Source of the DNA: Magnetococcales bacterium
GTDB lineage: Bacteria; Pseudomonadota; Magnetococcia; Magnetococcales; JADFWT01
NCBI GenBank assembly: GCA_015233785.1
Contig: JADFWT010000007.1
Span: 1 to 52,955 of the forward strand
DNA: 52,955 nt
Direction of reading: 5' to 3'
In this document: positions 25,311 to 34,310 of the stretch, in pieces
Numbering within the stretch: position 1 is the first letter of the stretch
Layout of the letters: the number at the start of each line of letters is the position of its first letter
Translations under genes and position numbers: made by a program
Notes under the pieces: model-generated
Seen by the model: the letters and a program-made list of their open reading frames with translations, nothing else
Databases searched by the model: none
What the model was told of the DNA's origin: nothing

Positions 25311-25325
25311 AGGGTTCCCGATTGT

Positions 25326-25796
25326 CTATTTCAGTGATTTTAAAATGGAGGACTTGGCCTTGGAGATCCCCTCCTCGGTCATCTCTACCGGCAGATAATC
25401 CTCTGAATGCTTGGCAAGAATCTGACTGGCTGGAAAATCCTGACCCCCACGCCAAACCCCCTCGGCCACTACACCCTGCCCCTCACGGAACAGATCCGGC
25501 AGCATGCCGTCATAGCGCACCGGCACCAGAGAGTCACCATCGGTGATCAAAAAGCGGATCTTCTGAGTCCCCTCTACTTTGGTAAGGGAGCCCTCCTGCA
25601 CCATGCCGCCAATACGAATCTTGCGCCCCTCCAGATCCTTACTCTGGGCCTGAATCTCGGTGGGGGTAAAAAAGTAAACCAGCGCGTCATTGAACGAGGT
25701 AAAGACCAACGTTAACAACGAGCCCGCCACCAGCAGCAGCGAGACTATCAGCAGCCAGCGCCGATTCTTACGGTTATTGGACTCCTCGTTCACCAT
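25326..25796 (-). CDS. ccmE: Haem chaperone CcmE
   Basis: CcmE binds haem covalently through a histidine in the periplasm and passes it to CcmF. This 156-residue form has one N-terminal anchor helix (about 14-33) and an OB-fold domain (about 50-140). The haem-binding His130 and the nearby Tyr134 appear in the motif KHSEDYLP, at the same numbers as in E. coli. The start ATG 25796 overlaps the end of ccmD by 23 nt, showing tight packing. The next ATG would remove the anchor. Confidence 0.94.
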   Translation of the reverse strand: MVNEESNNRKNRRWLLIVSLLLVAGSLLTLVFTSFNDALVYFFTPTEIQAQSKDLEGRKIRIGGMVQEGSLTKVEGTQKIRFLITDGDSLVPVRYDGMLPDLFREGQGVVAEGVWRGGQDFPASQILAKHSEDYLPVEMTEEGISKAKSSILKSLK

Positions 25797-25941
25797 TCTG
25801 TTTCATCCCTTTCCACTGCCGGATGGCCCGGCGCTTCTGTCCCAACCAGCGCAGCAGCGCGCCGCCGTACACCACCAAAGCGACACCATAAACCGCCGCC
25901 ACATATTCACTATACCGTCCCACCTCGCCCAGCTCAGCCAT
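25774..25941 (-). CDS. ccmD: Cytochrome c maturation protein CcmD
   Basis: CcmD is a small membrane protein needed to release haem-loaded CcmE from CcmABC. The 55-residue product from ATG 25941 (MAELGEVGRY) has one helix (about 12-32) followed by a basic tail, as typical. Its start lies inside the last codons of ccmC (8-nt overlap) and its end lies within ccmE (23-nt overlap). The position between ccmC and ccmE and the topology decide the identification. Confidence 0.88.
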   Translation of the reverse strand: MAELGEVGRYSEYVAAVYGVALVVYGGALLRWLGQKRRAIRQWKGMKQNGERGVQ

Positions 25942-26641
25942 GATGCATCTCCTCGTGGCCCATCTCTTCCGCCAGCTCCAGCGCCTCAATGCGGCGTTCA
26001 TACTCAATGGCCCGTGCCTTCACCAATACCATATAGGCCCCCAAGCATATAAAAGCCACGGCCATCACCACCAGTGGTATCAACAACGGCCCGGCAATGG
26101 AGATGCCCGCCGTCTTGGAGAACGAGGCCGGCTGATGCAGTGTGCGCCACATGGTCACCGAATAGTGAATAATAGGCAGATCCACCGCGCCGATAATGGC
26201 CATCACCGCCGTGGCCTTGGCCGCCTTGCCGGGATCCAGAGCACTACGCAGCCCCATCAACCCCACATAGATAATCAGCAGCACCAACATGGAGGTAAGC
26301 CGGGCATCCCAAGCCCACCACACACCCCACATGGGCTTGCCCCAGATGGCACCCGAAGCCAACGTTACCACCGAAAAAGCCGCACCGACCGATACCGATG
26401 CCTGGGCCAGCACATCGGCGGTCTCACTCTTTTTCCACAGCACAACAATGCTGCATCCGGTAAGAAACAGATAACTCAGCAACGCCATTTTGGCCGACGG
26501 CACATGCACATAGAGGATCCGTACCGAGTAGCCCTGCTGAAAATCCGCCGGGGCGGTCATGGCCAGCCAGAGCCCGGCCCCCAGAAGAATCAGCGTCACC
26601 GCACCAAGCCATATCTCAATTTTTCCCCATCTCGCCAGCAC
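25934..26641 (-). CDS. ccmC: Haem exporter/handling protein CcmC
   Basis: CcmC presents haem to CcmE at the periplasmic face of the inner membrane. It has six helices. The WWD-type motif is seen as GKPMWGVWWAWDARLTS (about residues 102-118), flanked by conserved His residues in YVHVPSA and IIHYSV. I choose GTG 26641 (235 aa) because GGAGGA lies 6 nt upstream, inside the stop region of ccmB; a TTG at 26662 is also in frame. It overlaps ccmD at its end by 8 nt. Confidence 0.93.
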   Translation of the reverse strand: MLARWGKIEIWLGAVTLILLGAGLWLAMTAPADFQQGYSVRILYVHVPSAKMALLSYLFLTGCSIVVLWKKSETADVLAQASVSVGAAFSVVTLASGAIWGKPMWGVWWAWDARLTSMLVLLIIYVGLMGLRSALDPGKAAKATAVMAIIGAVDLPIIHYSVTMWRTLHQPASFSKTAGISIAGPLLIPLVVMAVAFICLGAYMVLVKARAIEYERRIEALELAEEMGHEEMHHG

Positions 26642-26643
26642 GC

Positions 26644-27330
26644 TCACTCCTCCACCAACCAACCAAAGGCCCAGGGGGCCATCACCAGATAGACCCCATC
26701 GAATACCAACAGCAACCGCACCCAGGGCGTGGCATCCGGCCCGTGAGAGCCCAGCACCGCTCCGGTAGCCTGCACCCCCGCCACCAACAGCGGAGCCACC
26801 AGCGGCAGCAGAAGAAGCGCCAGCAGCGTCTCCCGAGAGCGGGCCGTCTGGGTCATGGCGGCCAGCAGCACCCCAAGGGCCGTCAAGCCCAACGTTCCCA
26901 GCAGCAACACCCCAAACACCAGATGCAGCCGCATCCAGGCATCCACATTAAACAGCACCAACATCAGCGGCACCAGACACAACTCTACCAGCAGCGTCAG
27001 AAGCAGGTTACCCCACCACTTGCCAAGAAACAGCACGCCACGCGGCATGGGAGAGAGTAACAACCCTTCCAGAGCACCATCCTCCTCTTCGGCCTGAAAC
27101 ACCCGCCCAAGCCCCACCAGCGAGGTGAACAGCACGGTAATCCAGAGCAGTCCCGGCAGTAGCCGAAGCGCCTCCTGACGGGTGGGCTCAAAGGCCATCT
27201 GAAACACCACCAGCACCGAAACGGCAAAAAATATCATCGAAGAGAGGGTGGCTCGCCGACGCAAATCCCCCACCACATCTTTCCAGGCGATGCGGTAGGC
27301 CCCTCGCAGATAGCGCATCAGCTCCGTCAC
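26644..27330 (-). CDS. ccmB: Haem exporter membrane subunit CcmB
   Basis: CcmB is the membrane subunit of the CcmAB ABC transporter, which with CcmC loads CcmE. The 228 residues form six helices, with the family sequence EEEDGALEGLLLSPMPR (about 77-93) near the coupling region with CcmA. The start is a GTG at 27330 forming a GTGA overlap with the ccmA stop; GGTGGAGG lies 9 nt upstream. The earlier in-frame codons lie wholly within ccmA and are less likely. Confidence 0.92.
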   Translation of the reverse strand: MTELMRYLRGAYRIAWKDVVGDLRRRATLSSMIFFAVSVLVVFQMAFEPTRQEALRLLPGLLWITVLFTSLVGLGRVFQAEEEDGALEGLLLSPMPRGVLFLGKWWGNLLLTLLVELCLVPLMLVLFNVDAWMRLHLVFGVLLLGTLGLTALGVLLAAMTQTARSRETLLALLLLPLVAPLLVAGVQATGAVLGSHGPDATPWVRLLLVFDGVYLVMAPWAFGWLVEE

Positions 27331-28007
27331 GCTGTTGTCGCCTCCACCTTTTGGGTTCCATCCGGGGGATTCTCCCACAGCTTGCCGCCATAGAGCCACG
27401 CCACCCGATAGGTCAGCGGTGCCAGACGGGCCACATCATGACTGGCCATCACCACCGCACCCCCCTGTTCAATATACGCCCCCAGCATACCATTAAGCCA
27501 CTCGGCCCCTTGCCGATCCAATGCCGAGTGGGGCTCATCCAGCAGCAGCAGCGCCGGTGGGGCCAGAATGGTGCGCGCCAGAGCCAGCCGTTTGCGCATG
27601 CCCGCCGAAAACCCCCCGGCAGGCCGCTGGGCAAAGCGGGCCAGCCCCACCGCCTCCAGCGCTTCATGCAGCCGATCTTCCGAACGCGACACGCCCCGCA
27701 GATCTAAAAAAAAGCGCAGATTTTCGATGGGATTCAGATGGCCATAGAGATGGGTGTGGTGGCCGACGAAGATCAACTTTCCACGGGCCGACTCGCCATC
27801 GGAGAGGGCATCAAAACCCGACAGCTGATAGCGCCCGCTTCGAGGCCGCAGACGGGTAGAGAGGACGGAGAGCAAGGTGGATTTTCCGGTACCGTTACCG
27901 CCGAACAGCGCCACGCAACTCCCCGACTCCACGGTAAGATCGACCCCGCGCAGCACCACTTGACGACCAAAGCGGTGGACCACGCCACGCAGTTTCAGTA
28001 GCGCCAT
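27327..28007 (-). CDS. ccmA: Haem exporter ATPase CcmA
   Basis: CcmA is the ABC ATPase whose ATP hydrolysis releases holo-CcmE. The 226 residues show Walker A GGNGTGKST (about 36-44), Walker B LLLLDEPHSALD and the H-loop SHD. Two deviations from textbook ABC proteins are visible: the signature reads FSAGM in place of LSGGQ, and the Q-loop position reads VGHHTHLYG, with His where Gln is standard. CcmA proteins vary at both places. The gene begins 3 nt after the SPOR gene stop and ends overlapping ccmB. Confidence 0.93.
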   Translation of the reverse strand: MALLKLRGVVHRFGRQVVLRGVDLTVESGSCVALFGGNGTGKSTLLSVLSTRLRPRSGRYQLSGFDALSDGESARGKLIFVGHHTHLYGHLNPIENLRFFLDLRGVSRSEDRLHEALEAVGLARFAQRPAGGFSAGMRKRLALARTILAPPALLLLDEPHSALDRQGAEWLNGMLGAYIEQGGAVVMASHDVARLAPLTYRVAWLYGGKLWENPPDGTQKVEATTA

Positions 28008-28010
28008 GGG

Positions 28011-29069
28011 CTAACGTCCGGGGGGCATGACCCGACCGCCCGCAATCAAACCCTTGCCGCGAATCAACATCAGCACGCGCTCCGCCTCGGCCTTGGTGCT
28101 GAACGGCCCCACCCGTACCCGATGGTAGGTTTTGCCATTCACATTCACCGACGCCTTGTTGGCGGGCAGTCCCCGACCATTGAGGGACAACCCGGCCACC
28201 TTTTGAACCAACCGCCCGGCATTCTCTCCATTGCCGAAGGAGCCAAGCTGCACCGAGTAGCCATGCCCCTCACGTACCGGCGTGGTAAGACCAGCCACAC
28301 GGGTGGGTGACACATCGTTGGTCTGCTTGGTGGGCTGCACCAACACCGGCGCTTTGGGGCGTGTGGGCGGCTTGGGCTGTGGGCGATTCACGCCGGCCCG
28401 CATGCGCGGCGGCGGCGTGGTGGGAAGCGTATAGAGCGGACTCACCTGCTCGGCCGCCGGTTCCAATCCAGAGGCGGTGGCGGGGCCTGCCGTTGATTGG
28501 ACGACGGGCGCCGGTTGAGTGGCCGGGGCGGCAGTCGAGCCGGACTCAGGCTTCTTCACCACCACCGTGGGAGGTGGAAGCGGCTTAAGCGTGATGACAC
28601 CCGATGAAGCCGGGGCCTTGCGCTGAGTCGGCGGAGGGGGCGTCGGAGGAAGCGATGTCGCTTTTTTGACAGACTCCGTCACCAACCCTTCGGTGACATC
28701 GGCCACCTTTTTGGCGGGGGCATCGGTGGGCCTCTTCACCGACTGGCTCCACACCTCAGAGCGCTGTTCGGGAGGTGCCTTGGGAATCTCCGGCTTGTGC
28801 AGCTTGGCCGGCGGCTTCCGTGCAAACATGGGCGCAGGCTTGACTTCCCGGCTGCTCCACGATTTACGGGTATCGCCCTCATCCTGGTCTACATTGACCT
28901 TGATCTGGGGACGATCCTTGATTTCAATTATCTCTTTCTCGGGTTTGGGAGCCCAGAGGACATTAAACACCACCACACCAAGGATCAGCACCAGAAGAAT
29001 GCCGCCGGTGGTAAGAAAGAGCTGCTGTTCTCGATTAGGTGAGGCTTTCATAGAAGCGTTTCGGTCCAT
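28011..29069 (-). CDS. SPOR domain membrane protein
   Basis: The 352-residue protein has a short cytoplasmic N-terminus, one membrane helix (about 18-39) and a long Pro/Ala/Lys-rich periplasmic spacer (about 60-265). It ends with a SPOR domain (about 270-345, GYSVQLGSFGNGENAGRLV and YHRVRVGPFSTKAEAE). SPOR domains bind denuded glycan at the septum, so a role in division or septal wall is likely. ATG 29069 and ATG 29051 are both possible starts; neither has a good site. It stands 3 nt before ccmA, so it should share the ccm transcript, though no functional link to haem is evident. Confidence 0.85.
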   Translation of the reverse strand: MDRNASMKASPNREQQLFLTTGGILLVLILGVVVFNVLWAPKPEKEIIEIKDRPQIKVNVDQDEGDTRKSWSSREVKPAPMFARKPPAKLHKPEIPKAPPEQRSEVWSQSVKRPTDAPAKKVADVTEGLVTESVKKATSLPPTPPPPTQRKAPASSGVITLKPLPPPTVVVKKPESGSTAAPATQPAPVVQSTAGPATASGLEPAAEQVSPLYTLPTTPPPRMRAGVNRPQPKPPTRPKAPVLVQPTKQTNDVSPTRVAGLTTPVREGHGYSVQLGSFGNGENAGRLVQKVAGLSLNGRGLPANKASVNVNGKTYHRVRVGPFSTKAEAERVLMLIRGKGLIAGGRVMPPGR

Positions 29070-29157
29070 TTACGCCATAACGTAGTGATCACTAAGGTGG
29101 GCGCGGGAAGATACCCGCACGCCGTCGGGACAAAAAGGCGCACGACTGCAACTGCTT

Positions 29158-29186
29158 TTGCAAACCGTCGACAATCCGCTTAGAAT
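29158..29186 (+). promoter_or_regulatory. Possible sigma70 promoter for the GcvR-like gene
   Basis: TTGCAA (29158-29163) and TAGAAT (29181-29186) are spaced by 17 nt in the divergent region between the SPOR and GcvR-like genes, about 85 nt upstream of the ATG. Confidence 0.45.
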
Positions 29187-29272
29187 GTCCATGCACCTAA
29201 TATGCCACGCATGCCGTGGAATCCCCAGTGGAAAACAGTGGAAAAACCGGCACCGATCAATTGAGGCCCATC

Positions 29273-29818
29273 ATGAACCGATTTGCACTGCTCTCACTCA
29301 CCGGACGCGACCGCCCTGGGATTGTCTCGTGCACTGCGCGGGTACTCTTCGAGGCGGGATGCAACATTGAGGACTCCAGCATGACCCGTCTTCGGGGTCA
29401 GTTCACCTGCATGCTGGCACTGAAGCTGCCGGAAGGGCTGGAGGCCTCGAGTCTGGCGGACCGTTTCAACGAACTCTCCACGGAGATGGATCTGGCCATT
29501 CACGTCCGCGCGCTCCCCGAAGATGCCCGACCCGACCCAGAGTCGGAGGATCGAGGCTGTTTTATTCATGTATTGGGGGCCGACAAGCCGGGGATTGTCT
29601 ACCGAACGGCGCGCATTCTCGAACAACTCTCGGTGAATGTAATTGATCTTCAGACTCAGGTGATCGGCTCCAAGAGCCGACCCATCTACGCCATGAGCAT
29701 TGAAGCTGAGCTGGCGGCAGAGGGGGATCTTGAGCCACTTGGCAAGCAGCTCTCAAAGCTGGCCCACGAGCTGGGCGTGGAGATCACCGTGCGACCCAAC
29801 GAACAGTTCACCCTCTAA
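29273..29818 (+). CDS. Double-ACT-domain protein, GcvR-like regulator
   Basis: Two ACT domains, about residues 4-80 and 95-172, make up nearly the whole 181-residue protein. Each opens with the repeated motif D(R/K)PGIV-x-x-TAR, at about 13-21 and 105-113. This matches the glycine cleavage system repressor GcvR, which binds glycine and antagonises the activator GcvA. No gcv genes are in the window, so the target is not shown. ATG 29273 follows GAGG at 6 nt. It is probably co-transcribed with def, 19 nt downstream. Confidence 0.85.
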   Translation: MNRFALLSLTGRDRPGIVSCTARVLFEAGCNIEDSSMTRLRGQFTCMLALKLPEGLEASSLADRFNELSTEMDLAIHVRALPEDARPDPESEDRGCFIHVLGADKPGIVYRTARILEQLSVNVIDLQTQVIGSKSRPIYAMSIEAELAAEGDLEPLGKQLSKLAHELGVEITVRPNEQFTL

Positions 29819-29837
29819 CCGGCAGCGACCTCCACTC

Positions 29838-30362
29838 ATGGCCATACGCGATATACTCACCTATCCCGATGAGCGGCTACGTCAACCCTGCAAGCCGGTA
29901 ACCGACTTCGCCGATCCGGGGTTTCAAACCTTTGTGGATGATCTGGTGGAGACCATGGCGTCTGGTCCAGGCGCTGTCGGCATTGCCGCACCCCAGGTGG
30001 GGAAGATGGTTCAACTGCTGATTATGGATTGCAGCGTCACCCGCCGCCCTCCCAAGGGGCATCACGGCCAGGTGATCTGCGTCAACCCGGAGATTCTCTC
30101 CTGGGACGGCATGGAGACCGGGCGGGAGGGGTGTCTATCTCTGCCGGACTACACCGGCAATGTGATGCGAGCGCTGGATCTCTCCATTCAGTTTCAGGAC
30201 CGCCATGGCGAAGAGCGCGCCTTAAGCCTTACCGGTTTTGAGGCACGGGTGATGCAGCATGAGATGGATCATCTGGAGGGGCGGCTGTTTATCGACCGGC
30301 TGGTAAGTCGCAAGGCGGATCTTTTCAAGCGCAAGGTGTATCAAAAATCACGACGGGGTTGA
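29838..30362 (+). CDS. def: Peptide deformylase
   Basis: Peptide deformylase removes the formyl group from new proteins. The 174-residue protein carries all three motifs: GIAAPQVG (48-55), EGCLSLP with the metal-binding Cys99, and HEMDHLEG with His141, catalytic Glu142 and His145. The start ATG 29838 gives the usual N-terminus MAIRDILTYPDERLR. The gene stands alone, without fmt next door, behind the GcvR-like gene. It ends exactly 1 nt before the convergent radical SAM stop. Confidence 0.95.
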   Translation: MAIRDILTYPDERLRQPCKPVTDFADPGFQTFVDDLVETMASGPGAVGIAAPQVGKMVQLLIMDCSVTRRPPKGHHGQVICVNPEILSWDGMETGREGCLSLPDYTGNVMRALDLSIQFQDRHGEERALSLTGFEARVMQHEMDHLEGRLFIDRLVSRKADLFKRKVYQKSRRG

Positions 30363-32447
30363 TCACGAGGTGCGCGAGACATCCGTCGCAACGTATAGGG
30401 GAGGAGTCACCACCTCACAAACCCGCCAGAGCTGACGAATCTGATAGTGATCAAAATAGCGCGCCAATGCCAAAGCGGGATCGTGATAGAGGCGCTGCTG
30501 CTGCTGAACCAGCTCCACCGACAGGTCGGAGTTGGCCATGCGGTATTGAACATCTCCACGGTAGCTCAACAACGAATCACCGGCACCATTGGCCCCGTAC
30601 CACTCGGCCACATCGTAGGTAAAGTTCGCCAGCTCCTCCACATGATCGCCGCGCAGACCCTGGCTGAAGATGGTGCCGATATCGCGCATGGTAATGGACC
30701 AGCGCAATACATCCTCCACCGCACTCCGCCAGCGCGCACTGGGGGCCATCTCACGAAGCACCTCAAACGCCAGCTCCAGACAGGCCACATTGGCGCGGGA
30801 GATCAACAGGCCGCGATATTTGCGAATCAGATTATCCCCCGCATCCCCCGACAATAGCTCCGCATAGTGGGCCTCTACTGAGAAGTGATCGATAAGCGCC
30901 TGCTCGGTGGGAAACAGCTCCTCTTCAGTCTCGGTGACAAAGCCCTGGTAGATCTGGCCCAGCTCTCCGGCATCATCCCGAATACGCTCCCAACAAGCCA
31001 AAAACCAGTCGTACTTCTCAAGCCCCATCTCATCCAGCAGGCGATGACAGAGATCAAACTGATCCAGAGGCAGCAGCGCCAATACCAGCGAACAGCCCCG
31101 ACACTCCAAATACTCCGCATAGGACAACGTGTTGGTGGCGACACAGATCTCTTCGATCTCAAAGCACTTCTCACCGCCGTAGGTACCGAACTGGCGGGGA
31201 ATCAGGCGATAACGGGTCTCCATGGCGTAGCGCTCCCGGCTCTCTGCCGAAGCCAGCTCCGAGCCCTGCAACAACATGGTGCTGTAGACCGCAATCACCT
31301 CTACTCGGGACTCAAACAGCGTACGAATGCCGTCGAAAAAACTCTCTCTGGTCTCCTCCGGCAGCGGCACAATCGCCTCGGAACAGGTATTTAAGCCCTT
31401 CTCAATCAGATTGTCCTGAATATGGATGAACTTCTCACGGGTGGGATTGCGGCGCTTGATGGCGGTCAGGGTCTGTTCGTTCCAGGACTGCACCGAGCTG
31501 ATGACCCGAAGGCGGTTTCCGGTACGCTCGGCGATGCGCATGATGCGGTCGTGATTCTCTTTACCCAGAGAGCTTACCACCTTATCAGGCCAGCCGAACT
31601 CGTCAAACAGCGCCCGAAAGTAGTCGCCAATCTCCTCGTCCCAGGGATACATGCCGAAGTTGGTATCGCACAGCGCCAGCATCACATGGGGATGCTCCAC
31701 CATCCGCTGGGCCATATAGCGAAACTCCGCCTTCAGGCGCGCCATACTGAAGCGGTTGACCCGGTTCCATGGATCCCGCCCCTGCACGCAGAACGTACAG
31801 TGAAACGGACAGCCCCGCGCTGTCTCCAGACAGGGCACCCGGTCGCCGTCAAACCACTCATCCATCAAGCCGGTGAGGTAAGGAGAGGGAATCTCATCGA
31901 GATTTTTAAGGCGAGGCAGCTCTTCGCCCATAAGAAAGGCACCGGTTTCGGGATGCAGCGATAGAAAGCCGGCCTGAGGTTCCCGACGCAGTTGATGGGG
32001 ATCGCTCCCCTCCTCCCTGAGGGCCGCGATCTTCTCTACCAAACGCTTCAGCGGCTCCTCACCCTCCAAAATAGCGTAGTAATCCAACCAGGGGTGACGC
32101 GTCATGAACGCCTGACGCTCATCGTGTCCAAGACCAATATTGGGACCGCCGGAGAGGGTGATCAGGTGGGGAATGGCCTGCTTGGCCTGACGAAACATCA
32201 GGGAGGCTACCTGGCTGTTCCAGGCGTAGTTGGAGATACCCAATATATGGGGCCGCCACAACATGATCGCCTCATGCAGCGACTCGGGCTCATCAAAAAT
32301 GCGAATCTCCAGCGCAGCGCCCTTAAGCCGATCTTTGAGATAAGCCGCCAGATAACCCAGCCCAATCGGCATGTAGGCAGAGTGCCTGCCGATGGTGGTG
32401 TGCATCAGGTTGCCCAGGGCAATCTTCAAGGGAGAGGCGCTCTGCAT
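30363..32447 (-). CDS. B12-binding radical SAM protein, class B-like
   Basis: The 694-residue protein has an N-terminal cobalamin-binding-like domain (about 5-140, with PIGLGYLAAYLK and LSGGPNIG). The radical SAM core (about 195-420) follows, with the 4Fe-4S motif CPFHCTFC (Cys213, Cys217, Cys220). A long C-terminal region (about 440-694) has no similarity I can name; it contains a CRGCS pair and CFEIEEIC. B12-type radical SAM enzymes methylate unactivated carbons or catalyse ring rearrangements; some lie in glycan or lipid loci. The substrate here is unknown. It is the third gene after elbB and the M24 peptidase, 27 nt from the latter. Confidence 0.87.
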   Translation of the reverse strand: MQSASPLKIALGNLMHTTIGRHSAYMPIGLGYLAAYLKDRLKGAALEIRIFDEPESLHEAIMLWRPHILGISNYAWNSQVASLMFRQAKQAIPHLITLSGGPNIGLGHDERQAFMTRHPWLDYYAILEGEEPLKRLVEKIAALREEGSDPHQLRREPQAGFLSLHPETGAFLMGEELPRLKNLDEIPSPYLTGLMDEWFDGDRVPCLETARGCPFHCTFCVQGRDPWNRVNRFSMARLKAEFRYMAQRMVEHPHVMLALCDTNFGMYPWDEEIGDYFRALFDEFGWPDKVVSSLGKENHDRIMRIAERTGNRLRVISSVQSWNEQTLTAIKRRNPTREKFIHIQDNLIEKGLNTCSEAIVPLPEETRESFFDGIRTLFESRVEVIAVYSTMLLQGSELASAESRERYAMETRYRLIPRQFGTYGGEKCFEIEEICVATNTLSYAEYLECRGCSLVLALLPLDQFDLCHRLLDEMGLEKYDWFLACWERIRDDAGELGQIYQGFVTETEEELFPTEQALIDHFSVEAHYAELLSGDAGDNLIRKYRGLLISRANVACLELAFEVLREMAPSARWRSAVEDVLRWSITMRDIGTIFSQGLRGDHVEELANFTYDVAEWYGANGAGDSLLSYRGDVQYRMANSDLSVELVQQQQRLYHDPALALARYFDHYQIRQLWRVCEVVTPPLYVATDVSRTS

Positions 32448-32474
32448 GGTGATCCTTTGTGGTTGGTTATGCCC

Positions 32475-33623
32475 TCACATAGGCAGCTCCAGAAACTTGG
32501 GAACATCGGTGAGGTTGCGGCAGCCGTCCGGCTCCACAACCACCACGTCCTCCAACCGAACACCGCCCATATCCGGGTAGTAAAGCCCCGGCTCCACCGT
32601 CACCACATGGCCGCTCTTTAGGATCTGATCACGTCCGCTGATACGCGGGCTCTCGTGAATCTCCAGACCCAAGCCGTGGCCGGTGCCGTGGAAAAATCCC
32701 CCTTGCCGACCGTCAGCCTGACGCTCAGTGGGGAAACCATTTTTGGTAAACAACTCGGTGATGGCGTCGTGAATTTCCTTGCCCGACACCCCATCGCGTA
32801 TCCGCTCAAAAGCCAGCTCCTGGCCCCGAAACACCAAATCCCAAGCCCGCTTCACCCGTTCAGGTGCCTGACCGCGACACACTGTGCGAGTCATATCGCC
32901 GAAGTAGCCGCTCTTCTCCACCCGCGGGAAAATATCGATAATGATGGGCCGGTTGCCGGGTAGCGGGCCGTGCCCCTCCTCGTGAGGATCGGCCCCTTGG
33001 TCGCCGCCCGACACAATGGTATGACTGGGCATCGCCCCAAGACGGGTCAGCGTGGCGTTAATCTCGCTGCGAACCCGTTCGCTGGTAAGCAGTGTCCCCT
33101 CTAGATACAACAGGCTGTCGGCCCCTATTTCCGAAGCACGAATCACGCCAATGCCCGCGTCCATTCCCAGGCCGGTGATGCGTAACGCCTCTTCAATAGC
33201 CGCCACCTCATCCGAGCGCTTGATAGCCCGCTCAGGCCAGAACAGCCCCTCCGCCGCTGCCAGAGAGACCCCCTCACGACGCAGCTTATCCGCCAAAGCA
33301 AGCGGAAATTCCGCAGGCACCAGAAGTGATTTGACGCCATGTTCCCGAAGAAAGGTCACCATCAATGACGAAAGAAGGGCGGGCTTTTTTTGCTTCTTTT
33401 TCGATTGGGCTTTGTGCAGCTTCTGTACCGACGCCCAATCATGCACTTGATCCACACGCGCCACACGACGCGCTCGATCAATCTCCAGGCTGGAGACCAC
33501 AACGTGGGTGGTGCCGGTTGAGTCTTGCAGAAACAGAAAAGGGTCCGGGGCGAACAGGCCAGTGGCGTAATACATGTCGGCAGAGCGTTCGCTATCGGCG
33601 TAAATCAGGCGCGCTTGGGGCAT
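32475..33623 (-). CDS. M24 family Xaa-Pro aminopeptidase
   Basis: The 382-residue metalloenzyme removes N-terminal residues before proline, or is a related M24 peptidase. The N-terminal creatinase-like domain (about 1-130) contains a Lys-rich loop (about 70-80). The catalytic pita-bread domain carries the five metal ligands in context: IIDIFPR, GDMTRT, HGTGHGLGLEIHE, TVEPGLYY and RLEDVV. ATG 33623 is 1 nt after the elbB stop, so translation is probably coupled. It could be PepP- or PepQ-like; specificity cannot be told. Confidence 0.88.
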   Translation of the reverse strand: MPQARLIYADSERSADMYYATGLFAPDPFLFLQDSTGTTHVVVSSLEIDRARRVARVDQVHDWASVQKLHKAQSKKKQKKPALLSSLMVTFLREHGVKSLLVPAEFPLALADKLRREGVSLAAAEGLFWPERAIKRSDEVAAIEEALRITGLGMDAGIGVIRASEIGADSLLYLEGTLLTSERVRSEINATLTRLGAMPSHTIVSGGDQGADPHEEGHGPLPGNRPIIIDIFPRVEKSGYFGDMTRTVCRGQAPERVKRAWDLVFRGQELAFERIRDGVSGKEIHDAITELFTKNGFPTERQADGRQGGFFHGTGHGLGLEIHESPRISGRDQILKSGHVVTVEPGLYYPDMGGVRLEDVVVVEPDGCRNLTDVPKFLELPM

Positions 33624-33624
33624 A

Positions 33625-34278
33625 TCAGGCTCGTTTCAGCACTTCATTGACCAACTTTTCGATACCCGCGCCCGCCTCGCCAATGGAGGAGGCACACATA
33701 TAAGCCGCCGTGGAGATCACCCGGTTGGCCTCATCAATAACAATCTGATCCGGAGTGCTCTCCTGGTGGAGATTGCCCATGGTCTGAATGGCACCGGCAG
33801 TCCCTTGATCATCGCCGATGGTCAGGGTGATGCCCTGGTCGGCCAACACCTTGGAGACCACCGCCGGGGTGATGCAGATGGCCCCGATGGGCTTCTTCGC
33901 CGCATGCATCGCTTTGAGCAGCGCAGCCATCTCGGCGTTGAGCGTGGCGTTGGGGCCGTCAAAAGCCAGGGAGGAGAGATTTTTAGCCGCACCAAAGCCG
34001 CCGGGAAGAATGACGGCATCCAGATCGGACGCCGAGACGGTGGCCAGATCCTTGATTTCTCCACGGGCAATACGGGCGGACTCCACCAGCACGTTACGGG
34101 TTTCGCCCATTTCGTCGCCGGTAAGATGATTGATCACATGGTGTTGGTCGATGTTGGGGGCCATCATGATGGTTTGGACCCCGGCACGATCCAAAAAATA
34201 GAGGGTCAACGTCGTTTCATGGATTTCGGCACCGTCGTACACACCGCATCCAGACAGAATTACGCCTATGCGTTTCAT
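33625..34278 (-). CDS. elbB: Isoprenoid biosynthesis glyoxalase ElbB
   Basis: ElbB is a DJ-1/PfpI superfamily protein with glyoxalase activity, linked to isoprenoid synthesis in E. coli. The 217 residues begin MKRIGVILSGCGVYDGAEI and include ILPGGFGAAKNLS (about 92-104) and the nucleophile-elbow region IGAICITPAVV. ATG 34278 is preferred because GGGAGG lies 6 nt upstream; the GTG at 34281 is too close. It heads an operon with the M24 peptidase and the radical SAM gene. Confidence 0.92.
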   Translation of the reverse strand: MKRIGVILSGCGVYDGAEIHETTLTLYFLDRAGVQTIMMAPNIDQHHVINHLTGDEMGETRNVLVESARIARGEIKDLATVSASDLDAVILPGGFGAAKNLSSLAFDGPNATLNAEMAALLKAMHAAKKPIGAICITPAVVSKVLADQGITLTIGDDQGTAGAIQTMGNLHQESTPDQIVIDEANRVISTAAYMCASSIGEAGAGIEKLVNEVLKRA

Positions 34279-34310
34279 CACGAACCTCCCAAAAGAAAAT
34301 GTTGGGGAGT

